From Bacteroidota bacterium (GTDB lineage Bacteria > Bacteroidota > Bacteroidia > Bacteroidales > VadinHA17): a stretch of DNA of 56,838 nucleotides. The position numbers and the translations under genes were made by a program. The stretch covers positions 1 through 56,838 of the forward strand of contig JAKQPD010000197.1 of assembly GCA_029564935.1 (NCBI GenBank), read 5' to 3'. Shown here piece by piece: positions 36,119 through 43,649 of this stretch (its first letter is position 1; every line of letters begins with the position of its first letter). Below the pieces are notes generated by a model. The model was not told where the DNA came from. It saw only the letters and a program-made list of their open reading frames with translations, and ran no database searches.

Positions 36119-37945
36119 TCATACAATCCTTACTGCCCCTTTATCCGCCGAGCTTACGGTTGCAGCATAAGCACGAAGGGAAGCGGGTATCTTACGATCC
36201 CTTCCCCGGGGAGTGAACGCTTGTTCCCCTTTCGTTTCAGCTTCCGCAAACCTTTTTCCCAGTTCTTTTTCTGTAAGTTTAACGTTAATGCTTCTCTCCG
36301 GGATATTTATTATAATGGTATCTCCTGTTTTTATAACAGCAATAGCTCCGCCTGCTGCAGCCTCGGGCGAAACATGTCCGACCGAGAGACCCGATGTTCC
36401 TCCTGAGAACCTTCCGTCGGTAAGCAATGCACATTTCTTTCCGAGTCCTTTCGACTTAAGGAATGATGTGGGGTAGAGCATTTCCTGCATACCCGGACCA
36501 CCTTTCGGACCTTCATATCTGATCACAACGACGTTACCTTCCTTCACCTTTCCTCCGAGTATACCGTCGACGGCTTCTTCCTGGGATTCAAATACAATTG
36601 CAGGACCCTCAAAAGTAAGGAGGTCCTTATCAACCCCGGCAGTTTTTACAATACATCCGTCTTCTGCAATATTCCCGTAAAGAACGGCAAGTCCGCCGTC
36701 GCTGCTGTATGCATGCCTGACATCCCTGATGCAGCCTTTCTCACGATCAGTGTCGGACGAGTTGTACATTGTGCTGTGTGATCCCATTTCCAGGCTCTTA
36801 GTCATTGAAGGTGCGCTTCTGAAAAATGAGAAGGCCTCAGGTAAGGCCTTAGCCCCCATGATATCCCAGTCAGCCAGGGCATCCCTGAGTGAAGGATAAT
36901 CGATACGATTTACAGTCGTGTCAATTAAATTATTCCTGTCAAGTTCCCCCAGGATGGCCATAATCCCTCCCGCACGATTAACATCCTGAACGTGAAAATG
37001 GGAGCTTGGAGCTACTTTACAGATATTCGGGATCCTTCGTGAAAGGGAATCAATATCTTTCATTGTGAAATCGACTCCGGCTTCCCGTGCAAGTGCCAGC
37101 AGATGTAAAACAGTATTTGTTGAACCGCCCATTGCTATATCGAGTGCCATTGAATTCATGAAAGCTGCTTTTGATGCAATTGAGCGGGGGAGAACTGTAT
37201 TGTCGCCATCCTTATAATATCTGTTCGCGAGTGTAACGATCAGATCGGCAGCTTTTTTCAAAAGATTAAGCCTGTTTGTATGAGTTGCGAGGATGGTCCC
37301 ATTACCAGGAAGAGCCAGTCCAAGAGCTTCATTGAGACAATTCATTGAATTTGCGGTGAACATTCCCGAACATGATCCGCAGGTCGGACATGCGGATCTT
37401 TCTATCTCCATCAGTTCATCGTCGCTGATCTTATCATCGGCGCTGTCGATCATTACATCAATCAGGTCGATATATCTCTTACCATGCAGACCGGCTTCCA
37501 TTGGTCCGCCCGAGACAAATACCGCCGGAATATTCAGTCTGAGTGCAGCCATCATCATTCCCGGTGTTATCTTGTCGCAATTGCTTATACAGATCATTGC
37601 ATCGACACAGTGTGCGTTGCAAACATATTCGACACTGTCGGCAATAAGTTCGCGGGAGGGAAGGGAGTAGAGCATTCCGGTGTGACCCATTGCAATACCG
37701 TCATCGATTGCAATTGTATTGAATTCGGCAGCAAAACATCCGTGTTTTTCTATTTCTTTCTTTATTATCTGTCCTGTTTCATGAAGATGAACATGACCCG
37801 GAACGAATTGTGAAAAAGAATTTACAACAGCAATTACAGGTTTGCCGAAATGTTCTTCTTTCATACCGTTGGCGCGCCACAGGCTTCTGGCTCCGGCCAT
37901 TGTTCTGCCGGTGAATGTTACCGAACTTCTGAGTTTGTTTTTCAT
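36119..37945 (-). CDS. ilvD: Dihydroxy-acid dehydratase
   Basis: The 608-residue product has the Fe-S ligands and active-site motifs [35 protein letters not shown] and [20 protein letters not shown]. It makes the 2-keto acids of isoleucine and valine. It is the first gene of the ilv-leu operon and follows a BCAA-rich leader peptide and a terminator that ends about 20 bp before its start. Confidence 0.96.
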   Translation of the reverse strand: MKNKLRSSVTFTGRTMAGARSLWRANGMKEEHFGKPVIAVVNSFSQFVPGHVHLHETGQIIKKEIEKHGCFAAEFNTIAIDDGIAMGHTGMLYSLPSRELIADSVEYVCNAHCVDAMICISNCDKITPGMMMAALRLNIPAVFVSGGPMEAGLHGKRYIDLIDVMIDSADDKISDDELMEIERSACPTCGSCSGMFTANSMNCLNEALGLALPGNGTILATHTNRLNLLKKAADLIVTLANRYYKDGDNTVLPRSIASKAAFMNSMALDIAMGGSTNTVLHLLALAREAGVDFTMKDIDSLSRRIPNICKVAPSSHFHVQDVNRAGGIMAILGELDRNNLIDTTVNRIDYPSLRDALADWDIMGAKALPEAFSFFRSAPSMTKSLEMGSHSTMYNSSDTDREKGCIRDVRHAYSSDGGLAVLYGNIAEDGCIVKTAGVDKDLLTFEGPAIVFESQEEAVDGILGGKVKEGNVVVIRYEGPKGGPGMQEMLYPTSFLKSKGLGKKCALLTDGRFSGGTSGLSVGHVSPEAAAGGAIAVIKTGDTIIINIPERSINVKLTEKELGKRFAEAETKGEQAFTPRGRDRKIPASLRAYAATVSSADKGAVRIV

Positions 37946-37956
37946 TATAAAAAGTT

Positions 37957-37991
37957 ATAAAAAAAGCTTTCCGGTCTGATCCGGAAAGCTT
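37957..37991 (-). terminator. Attenuator terminator upstream of ilvD
   Basis: On the minus strand AAGCTTTCCGG (37991-37981) pairs with CCGGAAAGCTT (37974-37964) around a 6-nt loop, followed by a run of Us. The segment TGATCCGGGAA (38028-38018), which begins with the leader stop codon itself, pairs with TTTCCGGATCA (loop plus 5' arm) over 11 consecutive positions with one G-U. It therefore forms a strong competing antiterminator. Confidence 0.92.
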
Positions 37992-38025
37992 CTGTATATT
38001 TATATAAATACATATTATTCCCGGA

Positions 38026-38082
38026 TCACGTGCTGGGCACGAGAATAAGGACGAGGATAATATGGATTAAAGAAATTCTCAC
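38026..38082 (-). CDS. Ile/Leu/Val leader peptide of the ilv-leu operon (GTG start)
   Basis: GTG at 38082-38080 opens an 18-codon ORF, MRISLIHIILVLILVPST, ending TGA at 38028-38026. It has five Ile, four Leu and two Val codons, concentrated in IIHIILVLILV-like runs. An in-frame TAA lies 12 bp upstream and no ATG is available, so GTG is the likely start. The stop codon is the first base of the antiterminator segment. This matches ilv-type leaders in enterobacteria in composition and position, though not in sequence. Attenuation is inferred. Confidence 0.88.
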   Translation of the reverse strand: MRISLIHIILVLILVPST

Positions 38083-38104
38083 GGTTTTGTTTTAATAAGC
38101 CTGA

Positions 38105-38133
38105 CAAAAGTACTATTTATTTTAAAAAATCAA
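38105..38133 (-). promoter_or_regulatory. Promoter of the ilv leader/operon
   Basis: On the minus strand TTG (38133-38131), 18 bp, then TACTTTTG (38112-38105) matches TTG/TAnnTTTG exactly. The spacing is identical to the pheA-leader promoter. Transcription would start near 38099, about 17 nt before the leader GTG. Confidence 0.75.
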
Positions 38134-38210
38134 AATAAAAAGTGAAAATTCTTAATTTTTCGACAAAATATTAATGTCCCAGGGGCAAACGGCACCATAT
38201 CCGGACCCTA

Positions 38211-40121
38211 TCATCTCTCCGTTAACCTCATCATAAATCCCCCGCCGGCAACAAGTTCCAGATCAATATTATCATTTTGGTGCGCCGTTCCTGTTGTGAT
38301 GACTGCATCAGTTGAATTTAAGGGATTATCCTTCATAACCAGGGTGCTATATGTTCCGGTGCCCAGAAATGTCATAGGGATTTTGACGGTTCCTGGCTGT
38401 AATCCGTTAATGACCGATAAAAACCATCTGGTACCTTTTCTCTGGGCATAAACAGCAATTTTACCTATTTCCGACGGGGGAAGAACAATTGTTTCATCCC
38501 ACACAGGCGGAATGCTTTTTATCATTTCAACACAGGGATTTGAAAGCAGGTTTGAGGGATTAGCCGCATAAGTTATGACCGGACCACAATAAATAGCAGC
38601 TGTTGCCACCTGATGTACCCAGGTTGTATTCCGGCGACGCTCTCCGAAATGACATACTGAATAGTCAGCCGGACCGGCAAGCATCCTGGTAAACGGAATT
38701 GTCGATTCATGAGAAGCCCTGTCCATCAGTTTACCGGATTCCATTCCACGAACACCCTCATAGATCAGAACATTTGGCCAGGTCCTTTCAAGACCTGTAG
38801 GTTTGTTCGCTCCGTGAAGGATTAATGAAAGTTGCAATGCGGCGGTTTCATTAAAGATCGATTTATAAAGATCCATGACCTCTTTCGCTTCATGGTCGAA
38901 GAAATCAATTTTTATCCCCTTAATACCCAAAGAACAAAGCCGCTGGAAGAAGGTTTTTCTTGCCCCAGGATCACGGAGATCCTTTGAATGTTTCCATACA
39001 ATTATTCCGACGCCGAGTTCCTTTGAATAATCAACAAGGCTCTTTATTGAATCGTCGGGCCATTTACTCCAGAAATTTTCAAGGATATTATATTCAAATC
39101 CCAGCTCTGAAGCCATCCTGGAAAACTCTTTCATATTCCTCAGCGACTGGTCGCCTCCGCCATCAAGATATCTCCAGACGGCTCTCCCGGGTCTTATCCA
39201 TTGGGTTGCCGCACCCTCCGCAAAAAGTGCTTTATCGGGTTCCGGACACAGATTATGAACAGCATCACAGTTGACAAGGGTATTAAGATCTTTACCTGCC
39301 ATCACCACTCTCCAGGGTGTTGTAATTGTCCCTTTTATTTTTGCAGGTACCGATAATCTTGCTATATCTTCCTTTGTATATCTCAGAACATAAGGGTAGG
39401 AGGCAGGGTGACTATGGCCAAGCCTGATGACAAATCCATTATTGCCATCAGTCTGAAGTGCCAAACCGGAGTAATTAACAAGATTTGCTTCTGTGATTGA
39501 TGCATAACCGGCTTCATCAGGCAATTTAACAGTGAGCGGAGGAGCTGCCCATTGTCCTGACGGTATTGTATCGATCATTTTCTTTTCATGAATCCCTTCA
39601 TAATGCATATAGAGATCGTGATACCAGACAAGGCTTTTATCAGGAAGGCGGAAGATTGTTGATTCATCGGGAGTCCTCAGGGAATTTTCGTTTCCTGGAA
39701 TTATGAATCTGAATCCGGCAGCATCATTGAAAACCCTGATTTCCAGAGTATAATTTATTTTTTGCTCCTTGTTCTTAAATGAAATACTATATCCGTTGAA
39801 GTGATTTTTTGCAGTTGAATGATAGCCGAACCAGGGATATTTTTCATTAACGGTGCTTCTGTTGATCTTTCCTGTTTTAACGCCGGATGTTATCGAGGAA
39901 CCGTCAACTGACATATTCAAAGGTGATTTTTCCAAAACAGTATTACCATCCAGGGTTAGTGCCATGAACAGCTGCCGGTTTTCAACTGATAGAATACAGA
40001 CCAGTTTGCCATCAGGACCAGGAAATTGTTGATTATTACCTGACGCCGGTTGAATTCCGGCATGAAGAAGAAGTTGCGAGAAAATGAGGAGTCTGATAAT
40101 TAAAAAGCTGGACTTAGACAT
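38211..40121 (-). CDS. Glycoside hydrolase family 97 protein, probably retaining (alpha-galactosidase-like)
   Basis: From ATG 40121 the product is 636 residues, with a Sec signal peptide (SFLIIRLLIFSQLLLHAG). The N-terminal beta-sandwich of GH97 (WFGYHSTAKNHFNG, YTLEIRVFNDAAGFRF) precedes the TIM barrel with EYNILENFWSKW, GIKIDFFDHE and LIYEGVRGMES. The Asp in KIDFFD sits where retaining GH97 enzymes (alpha-galactosidase type) have their nucleophile; inverting SusB-type enzymes use Glu residues. The Glu in IYEGVRG is the likely acid/base. An upstream in-frame ATG (40148) would add nine residues before the signal peptide. It likely removes alpha-linked galactose in the periplasm. Confidence 0.88.
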   Translation of the reverse strand: MSKSSFLIIRLLIFSQLLLHAGIQPASGNNQQFPGPDGKLVCILSVENRQLFMALTLDGNTVLEKSPLNMSVDGSSITSGVKTGKINRSTVNEKYPWFGYHSTAKNHFNGYSISFKNKEQKINYTLEIRVFNDAAGFRFIIPGNENSLRTPDESTIFRLPDKSLVWYHDLYMHYEGIHEKKMIDTIPSGQWAAPPLTVKLPDEAGYASITEANLVNYSGLALQTDGNNGFVIRLGHSHPASYPYVLRYTKEDIARLSVPAKIKGTITTPWRVVMAGKDLNTLVNCDAVHNLCPEPDKALFAEGAATQWIRPGRAVWRYLDGGGDQSLRNMKEFSRMASELGFEYNILENFWSKWPDDSIKSLVDYSKELGVGIIVWKHSKDLRDPGARKTFFQRLCSLGIKGIKIDFFDHEAKEVMDLYKSIFNETAALQLSLILHGANKPTGLERTWPNVLIYEGVRGMESGKLMDRASHESTIPFTRMLAGPADYSVCHFGERRRNTTWVHQVATAAIYCGPVITYAANPSNLLSNPCVEMIKSIPPVWDETIVLPPSEIGKIAVYAQRKGTRWFLSVINGLQPGTVKIPMTFLGTGTYSTLVMKDNPLNSTDAVITTGTAHQNDNIDLELVAGGGFMMRLTER

Positions 40122-40342
40122 GGAGTGAAGGGTTTGAAGTAAGAACAATAGAACAAACGATTTTTTGATTCGCCGCTTTTTGCTTCTCCATAATTTAAAG
40201 ACGGCGAAGTACCTGATCTCAGCAGCTGGCCTCCTAAATGAGTTGCCGATTTTGTATTTGGCAGACTTTCAACAAGCTTAATTATCGAAACTGCAAAATC
40301 AATCAACCGATCCTCCAAATCACGTCTCTTTTCTTCTTTCAT
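40100..40342 (-). pseudogene. Truncated four-helix-bundle protein (23S rRNA IVS-type family)
   Basis: The 80-residue frame starts like a four-helix-bundle protein: DFAVSIIKLVESLPNTKSA, LGGQLLRSGTS, NYGEAKSGESKN. The family is normally about 115-125 residues, and after SKN one expects an FIHKM-type helix. Here the frame instead continues RLFYCSYFKPF and stops, overlapping the GH97 signal-peptide start. It looks like the 5' half of a gene joined to unrelated sequence. Function of the family is unknown; members occur inside 23S rRNA intervening sequences and as free genes. Confidence 0.7.
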
Positions 40343-40390
40343 TTCGCTATTCTTCCTTCTTCTTCGTTCTTCCTTCTTCTTACTTTTTAC

Positions 40391-41785
40391 TTATTGTTTA
40401 ATCTTCTCTGCCACTTTTCCTCTGACATCCACTCTGACTACCGAAGCCATCGGATCGGGAGAGAAAGCCGGAAGTGAAATGATGAGTTCTCCTTCTTTTG
40501 TTCTGACAGTTTTCACTCTGGCTCCGTTAGCAAGAAGCTTAGCTGATATCACGCTGTTTTTCATTCCGGAAATAGTCAGCTTCCGGTCGGCAGGCCATTC
40601 GAAAACCGAAAAATAAAGGCTCGTACCGTTCTTCGTATCTTTTCGGGTGCACCGGCCCCAGGGAAACAGACCCCACGGACTGGCTTTTGTCCCATAGATC
40701 GCCTCACCGTTCACTTTCATCCATTTTCCCATCTCTGAAAGGATCTCTATGCTCTGTTGCGGAAACTCACCTTCGGCGGTCGGACCCACGTTCAGCAGCA
40801 AATTGCCGCCCTTCGAGGCTATATCTATAAGATTACGGATCAGGGTTTGCGGCGATTTGTAATTAAGATCGTAACTCTTGTATCCCCATGTTCCGTTCAT
40901 TGTCATACAGGTCTCCCAGTCGGTACCGTCAAGGTCGGCCAGATTCGGTATCCTCTGTTCGGGTGTTTTATGATCTCCGGGAAAGTCAGGACGTTTAAGC
41001 CGGTCATTAGTAATTATCTGAGGTTGTATAGCCAGCAGCGATTGAAATTTTGTTGCTGCCTCAACAGTCATTCCATTCGGGGTATCCCACCAGAGAACGG
41101 CCACTTCTCCGTAGTTGGTCAGCAGTTCCCTTACCTGAGGAACAGAAACTTCATTTATATACTGTTCAAATGTCTTTGTTTCCTGCCGCCAGTCCCAGTG
41201 CCCATTATGCTCTTTTGTATAGGCATCAATGATAACCGAGTCGGGATTCGGCCACCCTTCTTTGGTCAGCCTGCGGATAGCCGTTCCACCGGGATTGACC
41301 CAGTCCTGCGCCTGAGAATAATAAAATCCCAGCTTAATGCCATGTTTTTTACAGGCTTCGGCAAGCGGTTTGAGAAGATCTTTACCATAAACTGTATGAT
41401 CAACGACATTCCATTTACTTGCTTCTGATTTGAAAAGAGCAAATCCATCATGGTGTTTTGATGTTATGACGATGTATTTCATTCCTGCATCCTTTGCCAT
41501 TTTAACCCATGAATCAGGATCATATTTAACCGGGTTGAAATCCTTTGCCATAGCTTTATAATCCTCAACAGGGATCTTTCCGCGGTTCATGATCCATTCC
41601 CCAATGTTACCTATCTGTCTGCCATTCCAGGTTCCTGCTGGTACAGCGTAAACGCCCCAGTGAATGAACATTCCGAAGCGTGCTTCTCTCCACCACTGCA
41701 TGCGCTGATCTTTCGGCAACTGCTGGGCAGTTAAATTCTGACCTGTGATCATTAAAACAGCTAATGCAATAATTGTTTTTTTCAT
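40391..41785 (-). CDS. Alpha-L-fucosidase, glycoside hydrolase family 29
   Basis: The 464-residue product has a Sec signal peptide (cleavage near LTAQ) and GH29 motifs: WWREARFGMFIHWGVYAVPAG, KHHDGFALF, KLGFYYSQAQDW and the nucleophile Asp234 in VAVLWWDTP. The C-terminal beta-sandwich holds a NLLLNVGPTAEGEFP segment at its border. It removes terminal alpha-L-fucose. With GH97 it forms a (-) strand enzyme group that diverges from the SusC/SusD genes at 43650. Confidence 0.93.
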   Translation of the reverse strand: MKKTIIALAVLMITGQNLTAQQLPKDQRMQWWREARFGMFIHWGVYAVPAGTWNGRQIGNIGEWIMNRGKIPVEDYKAMAKDFNPVKYDPDSWVKMAKDAGMKYIVITSKHHDGFALFKSEASKWNVVDHTVYGKDLLKPLAEACKKHGIKLGFYYSQAQDWVNPGGTAIRRLTKEGWPNPDSVIIDAYTKEHNGHWDWRQETKTFEQYINEVSVPQVRELLTNYGEVAVLWWDTPNGMTVEAATKFQSLLAIQPQIITNDRLKRPDFPGDHKTPEQRIPNLADLDGTDWETCMTMNGTWGYKSYDLNYKSPQTLIRNLIDIASKGGNLLLNVGPTAEGEFPQQSIEILSEMGKWMKVNGEAIYGTKASPWGLFPWGRCTRKDTKNGTSLYFSVFEWPADRKLTISGMKNSVISAKLLANGARVKTVRTKEGELIISLPAFSPDPMASVVRVDVRGKVAEKIKQ

Positions 41786-41864
41786 TTACTTCTATATTTT
41801 TTTGTTTGTCATCTCTGTACTATATGAACTCACCCGCTTATTTCCCTCCTCTCTGAATTCTCAT

Positions 41865-42041
41865 GAACTCACCCCCTTCCTTCACTTCGTTCCGGCTTTC
41901 CCCCTCTCTGCTCCGCAAAGAGGGGGAACAACCGGGGAAGATACTTACTCTAATGATGGAGCTGAGAAGGAGAGCAACCGGGGACGTGTCAGGCACCCCC
42001 TTCTTTGCGTTAGCAGAGAAGGGGGCCGGGGGGATGAGTTC
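41865..42041. repeat. Inverted-repeat element with GAACTCAYCCCC ends
   Basis: GAACTCACCCCC at 41865-41876 faces GGGGGGATGAGTTC at 42028-42041. Inside, two C-run/G-run hairpins occur (CCCCCTCTCTGC with GCAAAGAGGGGG, and CCCCCTTCTTTGC with GCAGAGAAGGGGG); they are approximate reverse complements of each other. Further GAACTCACCC copies lie at 41826 and 10460. No coding gene is seen in this gap. Confidence 0.75.
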
Positions 42042-42050
42042 CTGTCGCCC

Positions 42051-43043
42051 CTATTTAAACTGCTTCACATACTCTATAAACGCTTTTGCAGCCTTATCCA
42101 GATTCTCAACCGATCCTCCGCCTTCCAGAACCTCACACATCTCATAAGCAATATATCCCTGGTAGCCTATCTCTTTAAGGGTGTTAATAAAGGTTTTATA
42201 GTCGAGGAATCCTTCACCGATGGGGACGGCTCTCATTTGTGATATCGCCGGAACATAATTACTGTGGGTAAGTTCATATCTGAACCGGGGAAGTTCTTTA
42301 TAATCAGCTGTAGTTGTATGGACTATATAGGGCTTCATTGTATATATGGCCTGTTTGATTTCCTCCGAATTAAGACCTTCGAGAGTAGGTGACCAGCAAT
42401 CGAATGCCGCCCTGACATTCGGGAGGTTGACCTCTTCAATGAGCCATTTCATGGCGTCGTGGTGAAGAGCAATGTCGTGATGATTCTGGATCGCCAGAGT
42501 TACGCCATATTTTGCAGCAATTTTCCCTGCCATCTGTAATCCTTCGACCACCAGGGCATATTGTTTATCATAAGGCTGGTCGGGACGCTCATAACCGGTA
42601 TAAACTCTAACCATATTGGTCCCCAGATCGCGGGCAAGCCTTGCAAGCTCCCCGATAAAAGTTGCCTGAATTTCAACATTGGGAATCCCTGCCTTATCTA
42701 CACCTGCAACAAAATCGTTATATCCTGCAAGGCATACAAGTTCAAGTCCCAGTTCTCTGATCCTGGCTCTTAGTTTCTGACGTGCAGCATCGTCGTAATC
42801 GATCAGAGATACATGCGGACGCTTTGCTGCAAGCATCACCCCGTCATATCCGAACTCTTTTGCTTTCAGGAGAAATTCATCTACAGTAAGGGTGGCCTGA
42901 CCACGCCATACACCCATGTAACTGACAGAGTGCAGACAGGTCTTAAGTTTGAAATCTTTTGGATTTCCGGTCGGCGTTTTCTGACCATAAGATACTACGC
43001 TCAAAAGGAACATCATTAGGAGGGACAGATACAGTTTATTCAT
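42051..43043 (-). CDS. Secreted sugar phosphate isomerase/epimerase-like TIM barrel protein
   Basis: The 330-residue product has a Sec signal peptide (LYLSLLMMFLLSVVSYGQ) and a xylose-isomerase-like/AP-endonuclease-2 TIM barrel. Conserved parts include GYDGVMLAA, MVRVYTGYE, LAIQNHHDIALH (metal-binding region), RAAFDCWSP and GYIAYEMCE. The family includes sugar isomerases, epimerases and inosose dehydratases; the exact reaction is not visible. A candidate promoter lies upstream at 43072-43101. It transcribes towards GH29 and GH97, so the three may form one unit despite the repeat-filled 265-bp gap. Confidence 0.82.
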   Translation of the reverse strand: MNKLYLSLLMMFLLSVVSYGQKTPTGNPKDFKLKTCLHSVSYMGVWRGQATLTVDEFLLKAKEFGYDGVMLAAKRPHVSLIDYDDAARQKLRARIRELGLELVCLAGYNDFVAGVDKAGIPNVEIQATFIGELARLARDLGTNMVRVYTGYERPDQPYDKQYALVVEGLQMAGKIAAKYGVTLAIQNHHDIALHHDAMKWLIEEVNLPNVRAAFDCWSPTLEGLNSEEIKQAIYTMKPYIVHTTTADYKELPRFRYELTHSNYVPAISQMRAVPIGEGFLDYKTFINTLKEIGYQGYIAYEMCEVLEGGGSVENLDKAAKAFIEYVKQFK

Positions 43044-43071
43044 AAGTAGAGGTTTAATTGATTAAAACATA

Positions 43072-43101
43072 TAAATATAACGGTTACAATGATAAAGTCA
43101 A
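43072..43101 (-). promoter_or_regulatory. Candidate promoter for the isomerase/GH29 unit
   Basis: On the minus strand TTG (43101-43099), 19 bp, then TATATTTA (43079-43072); the -7 box differs from TAnnTTTG at the last base. It lies 29 bp before the start of the TIM-barrel gene. Confidence 0.45.
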
Positions 43102-43649
43102 AATTAGTTCACTTAATGCGACCTGTACGTCAATTAGGCATTAATTAACTGAAATATAGCTATTAATTCCCGGATTGAAAAAATACGTTTTTAAATACGT
43201 ATTTTAATACGTAGATATAAAGTAAAGACAGTTAATAAATTAACCGGAAATTGTTTATAACTGTACTGATTTTTAAATGTTAAAAACATATTCAGGTATT
43301 GTTATTTTGTTTAATATTGTTTAAAATTGCTACAATTTATTTGCTGACCTAACCTTAAATACTCAAATAACCTGGTATTCTCGGAATATTTATATTATTT
43401 TTTGATAACCTGACAATCTCCGTTTTTAAGAAGATCAATTTCAGGAGGATACTTTTTTTACTTAATCTTGCTGTATGACATCTGGTTTTATTTAAATTAT
43501 CAAACCTGGAATCATTAATTCAAACCATAACCACTAAACCTTATTAACCTATGAAACAATTACGAAAGAGCAGAAAACCAGGTTAGACAGATTATTGATT
43601 AATCCGTTGGTCTTCAAAATGATTATTAATATTTTAAATTTTATAGTTA
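43102..43649. other. Divergent intergenic region upstream of SusC
   Basis: About 550 bp of AT-rich DNA without a recognisable gene. It holds a 33-nt copy (43182-43214) of the palindrome at 11338-11390, an AACCTGG/CCAGGTT pair of short inverted sequences (around 43369 and 43581), and an 11-codon ATG ORF (MKQLRKSRKPG, about 43551-43586). It must contain the promoter of the SusC/SusD genes, but no exact TAnnTTTG with good spacing was found. No riboswitch or RNA gene is recognised. Confidence 0.6.
43182..43214. repeat. Partial second copy of the 52-bp palindrome element
   Basis: These 33 nt match 11353-11385 with two A-to-T differences and retain TACGT-type palindromic parts. There is no flanking gene end here, unlike the copy at 11338, so a terminator role is less likely at this place. 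Confidence 0.75.
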
